DNA of 64,000 bases from CBDEGR01 sp965237895 (GTDB lineage Bacteria; Acidobacteriota; Terriglobia; UBA7540; JAPUME01). Position numbers and translations under genes: made by a program. Location: the NCBI GenBank assembly GCA_965237895.1, contig CBDEGR010000002.1, forward strand, positions 1,178,001 through 1,242,000. The letters are read 5' to 3'. This document shows, piece by piece, positions 16,850 through 25,198 of the stretch; the first letter of the stretch is position 1, and every line of letters begins with the position of its first letter. Below the pieces are notes generated by a model. The model was not told the origin of the DNA. It was given only the letters and a program-made list of their open reading frames with translations, and searched no databases.

Positions 16850-17274
16850 TGGGAAAGAAACTTCTCCTGCTGTGGTGGAGGCAGAAGTTCGAATAGACGG
16901 CAGAGGGAAAAGAGCAGCGCGTCCTGAATTCCGTTTTCGAGATTCGCTCCGGCGAGGAAATCGGCGCAGATCATCTCCAGACAGTAACTGCGTGACTTGT
17001 CGCTGCCGAGCAGCAGCGCCGCCGTCTCCAGCGCCCGCTCGACGACGGTCAACTGGCTCTTGTAAAGTTTGAAGTAGAGAATCTCCCACGGCTCGGTCTC
17101 TTTTCCGGTCAGGTGCTTTTCAACCTCGCGCTTAAATTCCTCTTTGGGGAGCTGCTTGGCCTTGTGCACCCAGGTTGCACAATCGAAGCACCGTCCCTCC
17201 GAGCGAGCGACTTTGGCGAGTTCCGCTGCCTTGCTCCAGCCGACTTGCTTGAGTTGGCGCCGGGAATTTTCCAC
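16846..17274 (-). CDS. HNH-associated protein, possibly N-terminally truncated (142 aa)
   Basis: 142-residue mostly helical protein coupled to the HNH gene. Recognisable stretches are VGWSKAAELAKVARSEG and LPKEEFKREVEKHLTG, a pattern I associate with the helical N-terminal halves of HNH-domain proteins in Acidobacteria-like genomes. Its ATG at 17274 coincides with the point where a different gene remnant begins on the other strand, so the 5' part may be lost. The biochemical function is unknown; a DNA-binding or targeting module for the HNH nuclease is inferred. Confidence 0.6.
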   Translation of the reverse strand: MENSRRQLKQVGWSKAAELAKVARSEGRCFDCATWVHKAKQLPKEEFKREVEKHLTGKETEPWEILYFKLYKSQLTVVERALETAALLLGSDKSRSYCLEMICADFLAGANLENGIQDALLFSLCRLFELLPPPQQEKFLSQ

Positions 17275-17277
17275 AGC

Positions 17278-17634
17278 CTGGAGTGTGTTCGAAAGCTGAC
17301 CGGGGTTTCAGTTCCCGATGAGGTATTGAGTGCATTGAGGCCAGGCTGGTTCGGCCGTACCGCGATGGCGAGGGCCGTTGGGGGGGATTTGATTCAGACG
17401 CTGGCGCGGGGTCCGGCTTTGGCGGGTCCCTTCGGAGCCGCTTCCTACCTGGTCTGCACTCGAGGTTTCCTCCCGCGCTTTCGCGTGCTCCGGCAGCTCT
17501 TATTCCCTCCTGTGGTAGACGTACGTTGCTCCTACCCGCAACATTCCCACCGAACCGGAGCTTTTCTTTACGGATACCGGCTGGTCAGAAAGTTCCCTCC
17601 CACCGCCTGGGGTTTCGTAAAGTCGCGTTTCTAA
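17278..17634 (+). pseudogene. Nucleotidyltransferase (NTP_transf_5-like), C-terminal fragment
   Basis: About 118 residues resembling the C-terminal end of the uncharacterised nucleotidyltransferase family PF14907: VSVPDEVLSALRP and FRVLRQLLFPPVVDVR match the family's typical ending. No start or catalytic part is present; the preceding bases belong to the HNH-associated unit on the opposite strand. Proteins of this family usually sit in polysaccharide clusters, which agrees with the heptose genes nearby. Assigned from pattern memory, so moderate certainty. Confidence 0.5.
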
Positions 17635-17662
17635 TCAGATTTCTAATCAAAGAGATGCCGAT

Positions 17663-18484
17663 CTACCGTGTGCCCTGACGGCGCTGGGGGAACTTCTGCG
17701 GGTTCTTTGAAGAGGAGGACGGGGAAGAGGTTGGGGAAGTTCCTTTCCCGGCGGCCGACCCCGCCTGGTGGATGAATTCCCATTCGTCGTATCGTCTCTT
17801 GTCATTCCATACTTTGAGCGAACTCTTTCGGCTTCGGCTCACCACGCCGATAATGAACCGGCCCTGGACGCCGCTTCGGTTCCGGCCTTGCCCGGAAGTA
17901 ACGGAAGATGAAGCGGCCGAAGATGAAGATGTACCGGATGGCGATTTCGAGGAGAGCGAGAATCCGCTCCCGCCCGAAGAGGCCGGCGACTGCGAACGGG
18001 AGCCGAGGGGAGAGGAGAATCCCGAACTCCGCCGCCCGGAACCGGATTCGGTTTCCGACTCGGGTTTGATGATTTGGCCGGAGGCGTCCACGTAAATGTA
18101 CCGCCATTTCCCGTCCGGTGTCATCGGGTCGGGATACGCCTGGCGAAGGAATCGCTTGCGGTCGGTGCGGATCAACTCGTCCACCTTGGTCGGGAAACGG
18201 GCGAACTGCCGGTGGAACAGACCGATGGCGCGGACATATTCCCGGCCGCGGAAGATCAGCTCTTCCTCGCGCGCTCTTTTTCCTTCCAGGTAAACGCGCG
18301 GCAGGATGGCGCTGAGGGAGATCAGCATCAGCGCCGAAAACATCATCAGGACGAGGAGGACGTAGCCGGCTTGCTGAGATTTTCTCCGGGCATGTGGGTT
18401 TCGGGCTTCGGGTCGCAGGCGAGCGGGGAGCAGGTTCGAGTTAAGGGACGAAGCGAAGCCGTCGGCGGATTTGGTTGATCTCAT
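17663..18484 (-). CDS. Pseudopilin-like protein with Ser-rich low-complexity region
   Basis: About 273 residues. A prepilin-like hydrophobic helix (AGYVLLVLMMFSALMLISL, about 38-60) follows a basic leader, then an amphipathic region (FRGREYVRAIGLFHRQFARF) and a DPMTPDGKWRYIYVD segment like those in type II secretion pseudopilins. A roughly 70-residue Ser/Gly-rich stretch interrupts the C-terminal half, before FIIGVVSRSRKSSLKVWNDK. The canonical G-F-T-L-x-E leader motif is degenerate (no Glu at position 5). The start at ATG 18484 overlaps the preceding gene. It is the last gene of the pilus-like operon. Confidence 0.65.
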   Translation of the reverse strand: MRSTKSADGFASSLNSNLLPARLRPEARNPHARRKSQQAGYVLLVLMMFSALMLISLSAILPRVYLEGKRAREEELIFRGREYVRAIGLFHRQFARFPTKVDELIRTDRKRFLRQAYPDPMTPDGKWRYIYVDASGQIIKPESETESGSGRRSSGFSSPLGSRSQSPASSGGSGFSLSSKSPSGTSSSSAASSSVTSGQGRNRSGVQGRFIIGVVSRSRKSSLKVWNDKRRYDEWEFIHQAGSAAGKGTSPTSSPSSSSKNPQKFPQRRQGTR

Positions 18485-19046
18485 TTTCCAGCTCAACGGT
18501 CGAAGACGTTATCCGGGCGACGATGAACTGCTTCCCGACGCGGTCCCCTTCGTGGACGAGGTATATCTGCTCATGGTCTTTCAGGATCGCCTCAAACGAT
18601 CCTTCGTCATCCTCGAAGTAGCCGAGGTAGCGGAAGGACAGCGGGGCGGCGGGCGGAGCGCCGGCCGGGCCTACAGCGTTGGCTCCGTTGCCCGCGTTGG
18701 CTGCTCCAACGGGTGGGGACGGACCTGGTTCCGGCGTCGGAGGCGCTGCTTGGGGCATGGGCCGGGGGATTTCATAAAACTCGAACAGATCGCGGGAAGA
18801 GTTGGCGGGCCTGCGGGAGCGATATTTTTCCAGTAGATCGAGCCGAAGGACGGGCTCGAGAGCCTCCACCTTTTCCTCTGCAAGGGGAAGGTCCACTTTG
18901 CGGACCGTGTACGAAGCCGTCTCGGCCGCCAGGGAGGCGGGCAGAATCGGCCGCTGCAGGGCTTGGTAGAGTCCGACGGCCAACCCCCCCCCCGCCAGCG
19001 TAAGGGCGACGGTCCAGCCGGATTTATTGAGGACGCTCAAGTTCAT
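18441..19046 (-). CDS. PilP/GspC-like inner-membrane protein
   Basis: 201 residues: short cytoplasmic N-terminus, one membrane segment (about 10-28), a Pro/Ala/Gly-rich linker (about 95-130) and a C-terminal beta domain (FRYLGYFEDDEGSFEAIL, YLVHEGDRVGKQFIV, INQIRRRL). This is the layout of PilP or the HR domain of GspC, which connects inner-membrane alignment proteins to the secretin. It overlaps the PilO-like gene by 23 bases. Confidence 0.7.
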   Translation of the reverse strand: MNLSVLNKSGWTVALTLAGGGLAVGLYQALQRPILPASLAAETASYTVRKVDLPLAEEKVEALEPVLRLDLLEKYRSRRPANSSRDLFEFYEIPRPMPQAAPPTPEPGPSPPVGAANAGNGANAVGPAGAPPAAPLSFRYLGYFEDDEGSFEAILKDHEQIYLVHEGDRVGKQFIVARITSSTVELENEINQIRRRLRFVP

Positions 19047-19602
19047 TTTGTGGCCTCAAATAGGCTTTCAAGTTTACCTGCAATCGGAGCAATCCGGGAA
19101 AGGTGGAAGGCCCGATTGAGACATCATCGATCAAAATCAGCGCCTGCGCCCTTTCCAACCGATGGAGAAACCGCATCAAAGCGGCCCAGTCGGCCACGGT
19201 GGCCGTCCGTACAGAGATATATTGTGCCGAATTTTCCTCCGATTCGCCTACTTGATAGGTTATTTCGTCCAATTCGACGCCCGCTCCAGCGGCGGTACGG
19301 CGAAGAAGATTCGAAAGGCGGGAGAAAGTGTCCCCTCGGGTATAGAAATTGTCGCGGTAGAAGTCCTCCAGTTGCAGGCCGGCTTCATCGAGTCGCTTGG
19401 CCAGCGTCGCCAACTGCTGCACCTTCTCCCGCTGCCGGACCAGCGAGCGCCGCAGCCGGTTATAGCGCTGGTAGGTGGCGAGGGCTTGGTCTCGAAGGGG
19501 ACGGACGACGCCGAAATAGGCCCCCACGTCGAGCAAGATCAGGGCCGCGATCAGCAGCCTTCCGTTCTGTCTCAGCGATCTACGCCAGTTCTTCCGTTGC
19601 AT
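19024..19602 (-). CDS. pilO: PilO-like assembly protein
   Basis: 192 residues with a membrane helix (about 14-32), a coiled coil (about 38-75, rich in Arg/Gln/Leu) and a C-terminal ferredoxin-like alpha-beta domain, the plan of PilO/GspM. PilO pairs with PilN to form the periplasmic alignment platform. It is placed between PilN- and PilP-like genes. Start ATG 19602. Confidence 0.75.
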   Translation of the reverse strand: MQRKNWRRSLRQNGRLLIAALILLDVGAYFGVVRPLRDQALATYQRYNRLRRSLVRQREKVQQLATLAKRLDEAGLQLEDFYRDNFYTRGDTFSRLSNLLRRTAAGAGVELDEITYQVGESEENSAQYISVRTATVADWAALMRFLHRLERAQALILIDDVSIGPSTFPGLLRLQVNLKAYLRPQNELERPQ

Positions 19603-19630
19603 GTTGATGTGGTGTGTGCGGCTTTGCCCG

Positions 19631-20233
19631 CTAGGGTGAAGAACTCCGACTGCCGTTCCGCTGCGGGCTTCCGCCCACGTAGCGGACCGTCAGGTTGATG
19701 CTCACATTTTTGTTGGGAGTCTCGGTCGAGGTGCTCGACTCGGTTTTGGGAAGTACGTCGCGAAAGTATTCGGAGCTCTCCAAACGCGATAAGAACCTCA
19801 GCAGATCCCGCTCCCGGCGCGCCAACGCGACCACGCGCACCAACGGCTCGGCCTCTTTCAGGCTGACGGAGACAGACGTAAGGCGGACCTTCTGCGGCAG
19901 CGCCGCTTCGAGCATTTCGACCAACTCGACGACGAAAATCCGCTTCCGTTGAATCAGGGAATTGATGATTTTGGATTCTTCAATGGTGATTCGGCTGGAC
20001 GGCTGCTCGAAGCGTCCTTCCAGCTTCCGCTCCTTCCTCACCAGGTCGGCCTGTTTGGCGCGAAGCTCGAAAAGGGAACCTTCGATTTTATCGATCTCGT
20101 GATTCACTTGGACCAAGCGGATCAGCAGAAAAGCGAGCGCCAAAGTGCCCAGCGCGAGCCCCACGGCCACCAACGGCAAGGGGTCTTGCCGCGCGACCTG
20201 CGGGTGGGTTGCCAGATTGACGTTGAGTTTCAT
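19631..20233 (-). CDS. pilN: PilN-like assembly protein
   Basis: 200 residues opening with the PilN signature MKLNVNLATHP (compare the usual I-N-L cytoplasmic tail that binds PilM). One membrane helix (about 23-45), a coiled coil and a C-terminal alpha-beta domain (VRLTSVSVSLKEAEPLVRVV) follow. The start is ATG 20233 with GGGAAGA upstream; an in-frame TTG at 20251 lies in the PilM stop region. Product partners PilM in the cytoplasm and PilO in the membrane. Confidence 0.8.
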   Translation of the reverse strand: MKLNVNLATHPQVARQDPLPLVAVGLALGTLALAFLLIRLVQVNHEIDKIEGSLFELRAKQADLVRKERKLEGRFEQPSSRITIEESKIINSLIQRKRIFVVELVEMLEAALPQKVRLTSVSVSLKEAEPLVRVVALARRERDLLRFLSRLESSEYFRDVLPKTESSTSTETPNKNVSINLTVRYVGGSPQRNGSRSSSP

Positions 20234-20247
20234 TCTTCCCGACCCTT

Positions 20248-21288
20248 TCAATCCGCGTTGGCCAGCAGCCCCGCCACCGGGACGCCGTAACTCAAAAAGA
20301 GATTCTTTGCCGCTGCCGGACAGCTCTGGGCCACGCGGCCCTCGACATTCAGAGCTTCGACGGGCACACCGAGTTTTTCTCCCAACCGAATCAACAGTTC
20401 CGGTCCGGCGCTGCCCCGCGCCGTAAAGGCGATGCGCTCGATTTTCGTGCCGTGCTTGCTTTCCCAGTGCGTCAGCAGCGGGAGAACCTCGTCGGTAATT
20501 GCTTCGGCGCGTCCGTCCGTTTCGGAAGGCTCCCCTCCCAAGGGGCGGCAGCGGTAGAAGCGCAGGGCGTCGGACTGCCGCACGGCGCAGGTGAGCGCAT
20601 GCCCGTCGCGGTGGACCAACATGGAGATGGGCCCCGATGCCGTGGACGACGCCTGCAACGACGCCCGCCCCTTGGCGTCCGGCACCAACGGCAGCAAGGC
20701 CAGAGAAGAGGGCAGGACCCAGTACGGCTCAAGGTCGACCGATCTTGCCAGCGCTTCATAGCCTTCCAGAATCGGCCGCGCCATCGCCACGACCAGAACT
20801 TCCAGCCCTTGCGCGGTCCGCCGCAACTGATGCGAAATGACGGCCTCACGCGGATTGAAGGGTAAGCTCTCCTTCATCCGCCACAACAGAAAGGGTTCGA
20901 GCTCCCCTCTTTTACGCGGCAGAGATTCGGCCGTAAAGGGGAGCACGCGGACGGCGACGTCCGGCACCAGAAGGGCGCATTCACCCGGCTCGGCCCCGAT
21001 TTCCTCGATCATCTCGCGGAGCAACTCGCCGAGCGCTCCCGGATTGCGAAGATGAGGACGGCTGGGGGAGGGTTCGACGCTGCCGGGCGGCAGGTGGCGG
21101 GCCGCAAACCCGGCCACCCGCGCGGGCTGCGCCGTACACCTTGCCATGCTGAGAAAGGTGGAGGAGATCTCGACGACGAGCGGCGGCAGTGGAGGCTGGG
21201 GCGGCGTCCGCGGCACTTGCCACGCGTCCAGGCACCAGCGGCCGAGTTGAGTGATTTTCTTCGGGATTTTCTGCTGCGAGGGGGCCAC
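20248..21288 (-). CDS. pilM: PilM/GspL-like cytoplasmic assembly protein
   Basis: 346 residues of the actin-like PilM/GspL type. The centre contains LVPDVAVRVLPF and ELEPFLLWRMKESLPF (typical of PilM/GspL regions around the second subdomain) and a later LPLLTHWESKHG. Classic nucleotide-binding motifs are weak, as in GspL. Start GTG 21288, 39 bases after the ATPase gene. It links the ATPase to the PilN/PilO platform. Confidence 0.75.
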   Translation of the reverse strand: MAPSQQKIPKKITQLGRWCLDAWQVPRTPPQPPLPPLVVEISSTFLSMARCTAQPARVAGFAARHLPPGSVEPSPSRPHLRNPGALGELLREMIEEIGAEPGECALLVPDVAVRVLPFTAESLPRKRGELEPFLLWRMKESLPFNPREAVISHQLRRTAQGLEVLVVAMARPILEGYEALARSVDLEPYWVLPSSLALLPLVPDAKGRASLQASSTASGPISMLVHRDGHALTCAVRQSDALRFYRCRPLGGEPSETDGRAEAITDEVLPLLTHWESKHGTKIERIAFTARGSAGPELLIRLGEKLGVPVEALNVEGRVAQSCPAAAKNLFLSYGVPVAGLLANAD

Positions 21289-21327
21289 CTCTTACTCCAC
21301 TTTTCTTTCCACTACAACGGGTTCCAT

Positions 21328-22932
21328 CTATTCTACGAACGTAACCTTATCGACTTCCTTCAACGTCGTGATGCCGGCCCGAGCTTTTTCCAGCGCATCC
21401 GCGCGCAGGGTGACCATCCCCTCCTCCTTCGCCGCGCGGCGAATCTCTGAGGCGGGCCGCCTCTCCAGGATCATTTCACGGATGTTGTCGGAAAGGTCCA
21501 GCAGCTCGCTGATGGCCGTGCGGCCCCGAAAGCCGGTCCCGTTGCACTCCAGGCACCCGCCGCCCTCACGGAGAGTGACGCCGGACCATTCCGCGGGGTC
21601 GAGCGCGGACTCTTCCATCATCTCTTTCGTTAGTTTGACCGGTCGTCGACATTCGTTGCAGACGATGCGTACCAGCCGTTGCGCCAGAATGCAGTTGAGC
21701 GCGGAGACGAAATTGTACGGCTCGACGCCCATGTTCAAAAACCGGCCCAGTACGTCCACCACGTTGTTGGCGTGGACGGTGGTGAAGACCAGGTGCCCGG
21801 TCATGGCGGACTGGATGGCCACTTGCGCGGTTTCCGGGTCGCGGATTTCGCCCACCATGATCTTATCGGGGTCGTGGCGGAGGATGGAGCGCAAGCCGCG
21901 GACGAAGGTGAGCCCCTTCTTCTCGTTCACGGGAATCTGCGTGATGCCGGAAATCTGGTATTCGACGGGGTCTTCGATGGTGATGATCTTGTCCTCGTCG
22001 GTCTTGATCTCCGAAATCGCGCCGTAGAGGCTGGTGGTCTTTCCGCTGCCGGTTGGGCCGGTGACCAGGACCATGCCGTAAGGTTCGCGGATGAAGCGGC
22101 GGAAGCGTTTCAGGTCGTGCTCGGAAAAGCCCAACACGTCGAGCCGCAAACTGCGAAACTTTTTGCTCAGCGTCTCTTTATCGAGGATGCGGAGCACGGC
22201 GTCCTCCCCGTGCGTGGAGGGCATGATCGAAACGCGGAAGTCGATGGGGCGTCCGCGATAACGGACGCGGAAGCGGCCGTCTTGCGGCACGCGCCGCTCG
22301 GCGATGTCGAGCTCCGACATGACTTTAATCCGCGAGATGATGTTCGAGTGGAAGGAGCGGTCGATCGGGTCCATGGCCGACTGAAGCGCGCCGTCGATTC
22401 GGCACTTGATGTGGACGGCCGACTCGCCGGTTTCGATGTGGATGTCGCTGGCGCGGCGCTCGAGGGCGGCAAAGATGAAGCTGTTGACGAGCCGAATCAA
22501 TGGGTTGGCGTCTTTTTCTTCGATCGGGGCCTGCCCGCCCTCTTCCTCGCCGCTCTCTTCGTCTGGAATCAGGTCCAGCCGGAACTCTTCGGTGACCTCT
22601 TCGAGCACTCTCTGTGAAGGGGAGCTCTTGTGGAGGATGGCGGCAATCTGGTCCGAGGCGGCGAACGTCACCTTCAACCGCCGCTCGATGCGCCATTCCA
22701 GCTCATCGACCCGGGCCAGCGAGTCCGGGTCCGAGGTGGCGATCACCATCTGCCCGTTCTGAGCTTCCAGCGGAATAAATTGGTGGCGGAACATCAGCTC
22801 CAGCGGGACGGAGCGGAACAGTTCCGGGTCAATGTGGAAGTTCTCGAGGTCCACGAACTCGCAGTGGTACCGGCGGGCGAGGGCCTGGGCCTCGGCGGTT
22901 CCTTTCGTGGTGGGAGGTTTTGTATCCGGCAT
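21328..22932 (-). CDS. GspE/PilB-type assembly ATPase
   Basis: 534-residue secretion/pilus extension ATPase. An N-terminal MshEN-like domain (about 10-130), then Walker A GPTGSGKTTSLYG, Asp box TIEDPVEY, Walker B-like ILRHDPDKIMVGEIRD, His box VHANNVVDVLGRF, and a four-cysteine zinc site (CNECRR ... CLECNGTGFRGR). It supplies energy for adding pilin subunits. The start ATG 22932 is 14 bases after the GspF-like gene stop. All motifs are intact. Confidence 0.92.
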   Translation of the reverse strand: MPDTKPPTTKGTAEAQALARRYHCEFVDLENFHIDPELFRSVPLELMFRHQFIPLEAQNGQMVIATSDPDSLARVDELEWRIERRLKVTFAASDQIAAILHKSSPSQRVLEEVTEEFRLDLIPDEESGEEEGGQAPIEEKDANPLIRLVNSFIFAALERRASDIHIETGESAVHIKCRIDGALQSAMDPIDRSFHSNIISRIKVMSELDIAERRVPQDGRFRVRYRGRPIDFRVSIMPSTHGEDAVLRILDKETLSKKFRSLRLDVLGFSEHDLKRFRRFIREPYGMVLVTGPTGSGKTTSLYGAISEIKTDEDKIITIEDPVEYQISGITQIPVNEKKGLTFVRGLRSILRHDPDKIMVGEIRDPETAQVAIQSAMTGHLVFTTVHANNVVDVLGRFLNMGVEPYNFVSALNCILAQRLVRIVCNECRRPVKLTKEMMEESALDPAEWSGVTLREGGGCLECNGTGFRGRTAISELLDLSDNIREMILERRPASEIRRAAKEEGMVTLRADALEKARAGITTLKEVDKVTFVE

Positions 22933-22946
22933 TCGAGTCTTTATCC

Positions 22947-24152
22947 TTAACCGACTCGCGACATCATAATAGTAAACAGGGGCAGATAGAAAGCAACAAG
23001 TATTACCAGGACTACAATGGCCATCAGAATAAGCATGAGGGGTCCGATCAGGGTGATAAAGCGGGAAAGCCGTGTGTCCCCTTCTTCTTGGTAGAAGTCG
23101 GCGGCGCCGTTCAACATGGGAACCAGAGCGCCGGTGGCTTCCCCGACTTCAACCATATTGGTCACAAAAACGGGAAAGAACGGGCTGGTGCGTAAAGAAT
23201 CGGCCAGCGAACGGCCCTTTTGGACTTCGCTCTGTACGTTGGATACGGCAGACGACAAGATCGGGCTGTCGATCGATTTACGGGAGGTTTCAAGCGCCGG
23301 AATGATGGGGATCCCTCCGCCCAACAAGATGGCCAGTGTACGCGAGTACTGAGCGATGGAGAAGATATGAAGAATTTCACCAACCATCGGCAGGCGATAT
23401 TTGAGACGGTCCAGAGCCATTTGGCCGCTCGGTGTGCGACGCCAAGCTAACACGCCAAAGACGGCCGCCACCAGTCCGAGCAAAATCCACTGAGCAGTCG
23501 CCTTCAGGCGCAGGGCCACTCCAATGACAATTTGTGTGAAGACCGGCATTTCGATGTTCAACTCCCCATAGAGACGGGCAAAATTAGGAACGACCCACAC
23601 GATGGCCACGAAAACTAAAATCACAAGGGCGACGATTAAGATAATCGGGTAGATCATGGCGGAGAGAAGCTCATGCTTCAGAGTGCGGGATACTTTCTGG
23701 TAGCTGAGGGAATCGGAAAGAGTTTTGTCCAGATTACCGCTCCGCTCACCGGCTCGTAACGCGGCGGTAAACATCAGCGGCACATCACCGGTGGCTTCAA
23801 AGGCCTCGGAAAACAACTCGCCGGCCTGTACGCGGCGGCACACGTCGGCTAAAAGCTCCCGCAGGGCTGGGGTGTGGGTTTGATGCGTCAGAAGTTCAAG
23901 CGATTTTGCCAGTGCCAAGCCGGAGCGGTTTAAGGTATGCAGTTGTTGAGTGAGGATCAGAATGTCATCGGGGTGTATTTTCTTGGAGCCGATCCTTCTG
24001 TTGAGCAGGGAGCCGCCTTTGGGGCGCACAGAATAGACGTAGTAGCCGTCGGCCAGCAACCGCTCGCGCATCTCGGTCTCCGAGGTGGCCTCGGCTGCCT
24101 GGGTCATCACGCGGCCGCTTTGGGTGGCGACTTTGTATACATACTGCGGCAT
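22947..24152 (-). CDS. GspF/PilC-type inner-membrane platform protein
   Basis: 401-residue T2SF-domain protein. The start MPQYVYKVATQSG fits the family's N-terminus, so ATG 24152 is chosen over a longer frame. Two T2SF halves (about 70-190 and 270-395) each carry GxxL repeats (LTQQLHTLNRSGLALAKSLE; LAILLGGGIPIIPALE). Three to four membrane segments are visible, including the last (MLILMAIVVLVILVAFYLP). It forms the membrane base on which the ATPase acts. Confidence 0.93.
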   Translation of the reverse strand: MPQYVYKVATQSGRVMTQAAEATSETEMRERLLADGYYVYSVRPKGGSLLNRRIGSKKIHPDDILILTQQLHTLNRSGLALAKSLELLTHQTHTPALRELLADVCRRVQAGELFSEAFEATGDVPLMFTAALRAGERSGNLDKTLSDSLSYQKVSRTLKHELLSAMIYPIILIVALVILVFVAIVWVVPNFARLYGELNIEMPVFTQIVIGVALRLKATAQWILLGLVAAVFGVLAWRRTPSGQMALDRLKYRLPMVGEILHIFSIAQYSRTLAILLGGGIPIIPALETSRKSIDSPILSSAVSNVQSEVQKGRSLADSLRTSPFFPVFVTNMVEVGEATGALVPMLNGAADFYQEEGDTRLSRFITLIGPLMLILMAIVVLVILVAFYLPLFTIMMSRVG

Positions 24153-24171
24153 GGTTTTCGCCGGACGGTCT

Positions 24172-24585
24172 CTACCAGGTGTTGTAAGGAGTGCCGTCCA
24201 ATGATATTTCCTCCGATCCGCTGCGGACGTCCACAATCCCCGACATCGTCTGGTCGGGGCTCAGGAAAACGTCTTCCGCAAATTCTTCCACCCAAGTTTC
24301 ATTTGAGCTGGTAATGGGGTCCTTGGGAAGGCTTCTCAGATACCCTTCGGCCACCAAGTCCTCCAGCGCCTGGGGCGCCTCCTTTTTGTCGAGCGTGTAC
24401 TGGTCAATCAAGGAACGGAGCGTGTAGAGGTTGTCGCGCAGGACGGCCTCCCGCGCCAGGAGGATGGATTGTTGGTAGCTGGGAACGGCAATGGTTATCA
24501 GTACCAGGATGATGGTGATTACTACCATCAACTCTAGCAGAGTAAAGCCGCGCCGAAGGGCAGAGCCGGATTCATTCTTTTTCAT
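24172..24585 (-). CDS. Major-pseudopilin-like protein (GspG-type)
   Basis: 137-residue type IV prepilin-like protein. The leader RRGFTLLELMVVITIILVL contains the G-F-T-L-L-E peptidase site with Glu5, followed by AVPSYQQSILLAREAVLRDNL and a pseudopilin C-terminal domain (LRSLIDQYTLDKKEAPQ, LPKDPITS, SGSEEISLDGTPYNTW). Start ATG 24585. The stop of the previous gene is 3 bases upstream. Probably builds the shaft of the fibre. Confidence 0.88.
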   Translation of the reverse strand: MKKNESGSALRRGFTLLELMVVITIILVLITIAVPSYQQSILLAREAVLRDNLYTLRSLIDQYTLDKKEAPQALEDLVAEGYLRSLPKDPITSSNETWVEEFAEDVFLSPDQTMSGIVDVRSGSEEISLDGTPYNTW

Positions 24586-24587
24586 GG

Positions 24588-25082
24588 TCACCAATCGGAA
24601 TACCGCGTGCCGTCCAAGGCTTTTTCGTGACTCAGGGAATAGACGTCGAAGACGTTGTCGCCGCCCCAGAAGCTGGAGTCGGGCGGGTTCTGCATGCCGC
24701 GCCTTCCCCAGCGCTTCTCGCCGGTAATCGGGTCAATGGGGATTCTCCTGAGAAATTTCAATTTGACCCCTTTGCTTTTGGTCTCGACTCCCTTGACGAG
24801 CGTCTCAAGATTGGGCGGATAGCCGAAGCTGTCTTCCTTGGCTTCGACCATGCCCTGGTCGGCGGCGTCCTTGTAGCGGTCGATGGCCTCCCGCAGGGTG
24901 CGCAGGTTGCGGCGAAGTTCCACTTCCTTCTGCCGTTTTACCTGCATCCAGGCGACGGGCAAGGCAAGGCTGGTCAGCACCAGCAGGATGCCGATGGCCG
25001 CCATCAACTCGATGAGCGTGAATCCGCCGCCCCGGGCGCGGGTTCTCTTTTCGGTTCCCCTTCGATCTATAATTCTAGGCAT
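24588..25082 (-). CDS. Pseudopilin-like protein (GspG/H-type)
   Basis: 164 residues; prepilin leader RGGGFTLIELMAAIGILLVL with Glu5, then LRTLREAIDRYKDAADQG and the pseudopilin-like RRIPIDPITGEKRWG, FDVYSLSHEKALDGTRYSDW. The C-terminal pattern is shared with the next gene, so the two are paralogues. The start is ATG 25082; an extended frame upstream to 25178 is not prepilin-like. Confidence 0.85.
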   Translation of the reverse strand: MPRIIDRRGTEKRTRARGGGFTLIELMAAIGILLVLTSLALPVAWMQVKRQKEVELRRNLRTLREAIDRYKDAADQGMVEAKEDSFGYPPNLETLVKGVETKSKGVKLKFLRRIPIDPITGEKRWGRRGMQNPPDSSFWGGDNVFDVYSLSHEKALDGTRYSDW

Positions 25083-25198
25083 TTTCGGTTCTCTTAAGAT
25101 GGCGGCCGTCCAGCTCCCGATGCCTCGACACTTCCTGCCACCTAGATTATCGCCGAGAGGTGTAGCGGAAGCAATCATGCCGTTGGAGGTCGCGCGGG

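Noticed and set aside
17113..17300. Upstream extension of the nucleotidyltransferase fragment
   Set aside because: This stretch is antisense to the HNH-associated gene, and the family similarity only starts near 17278.
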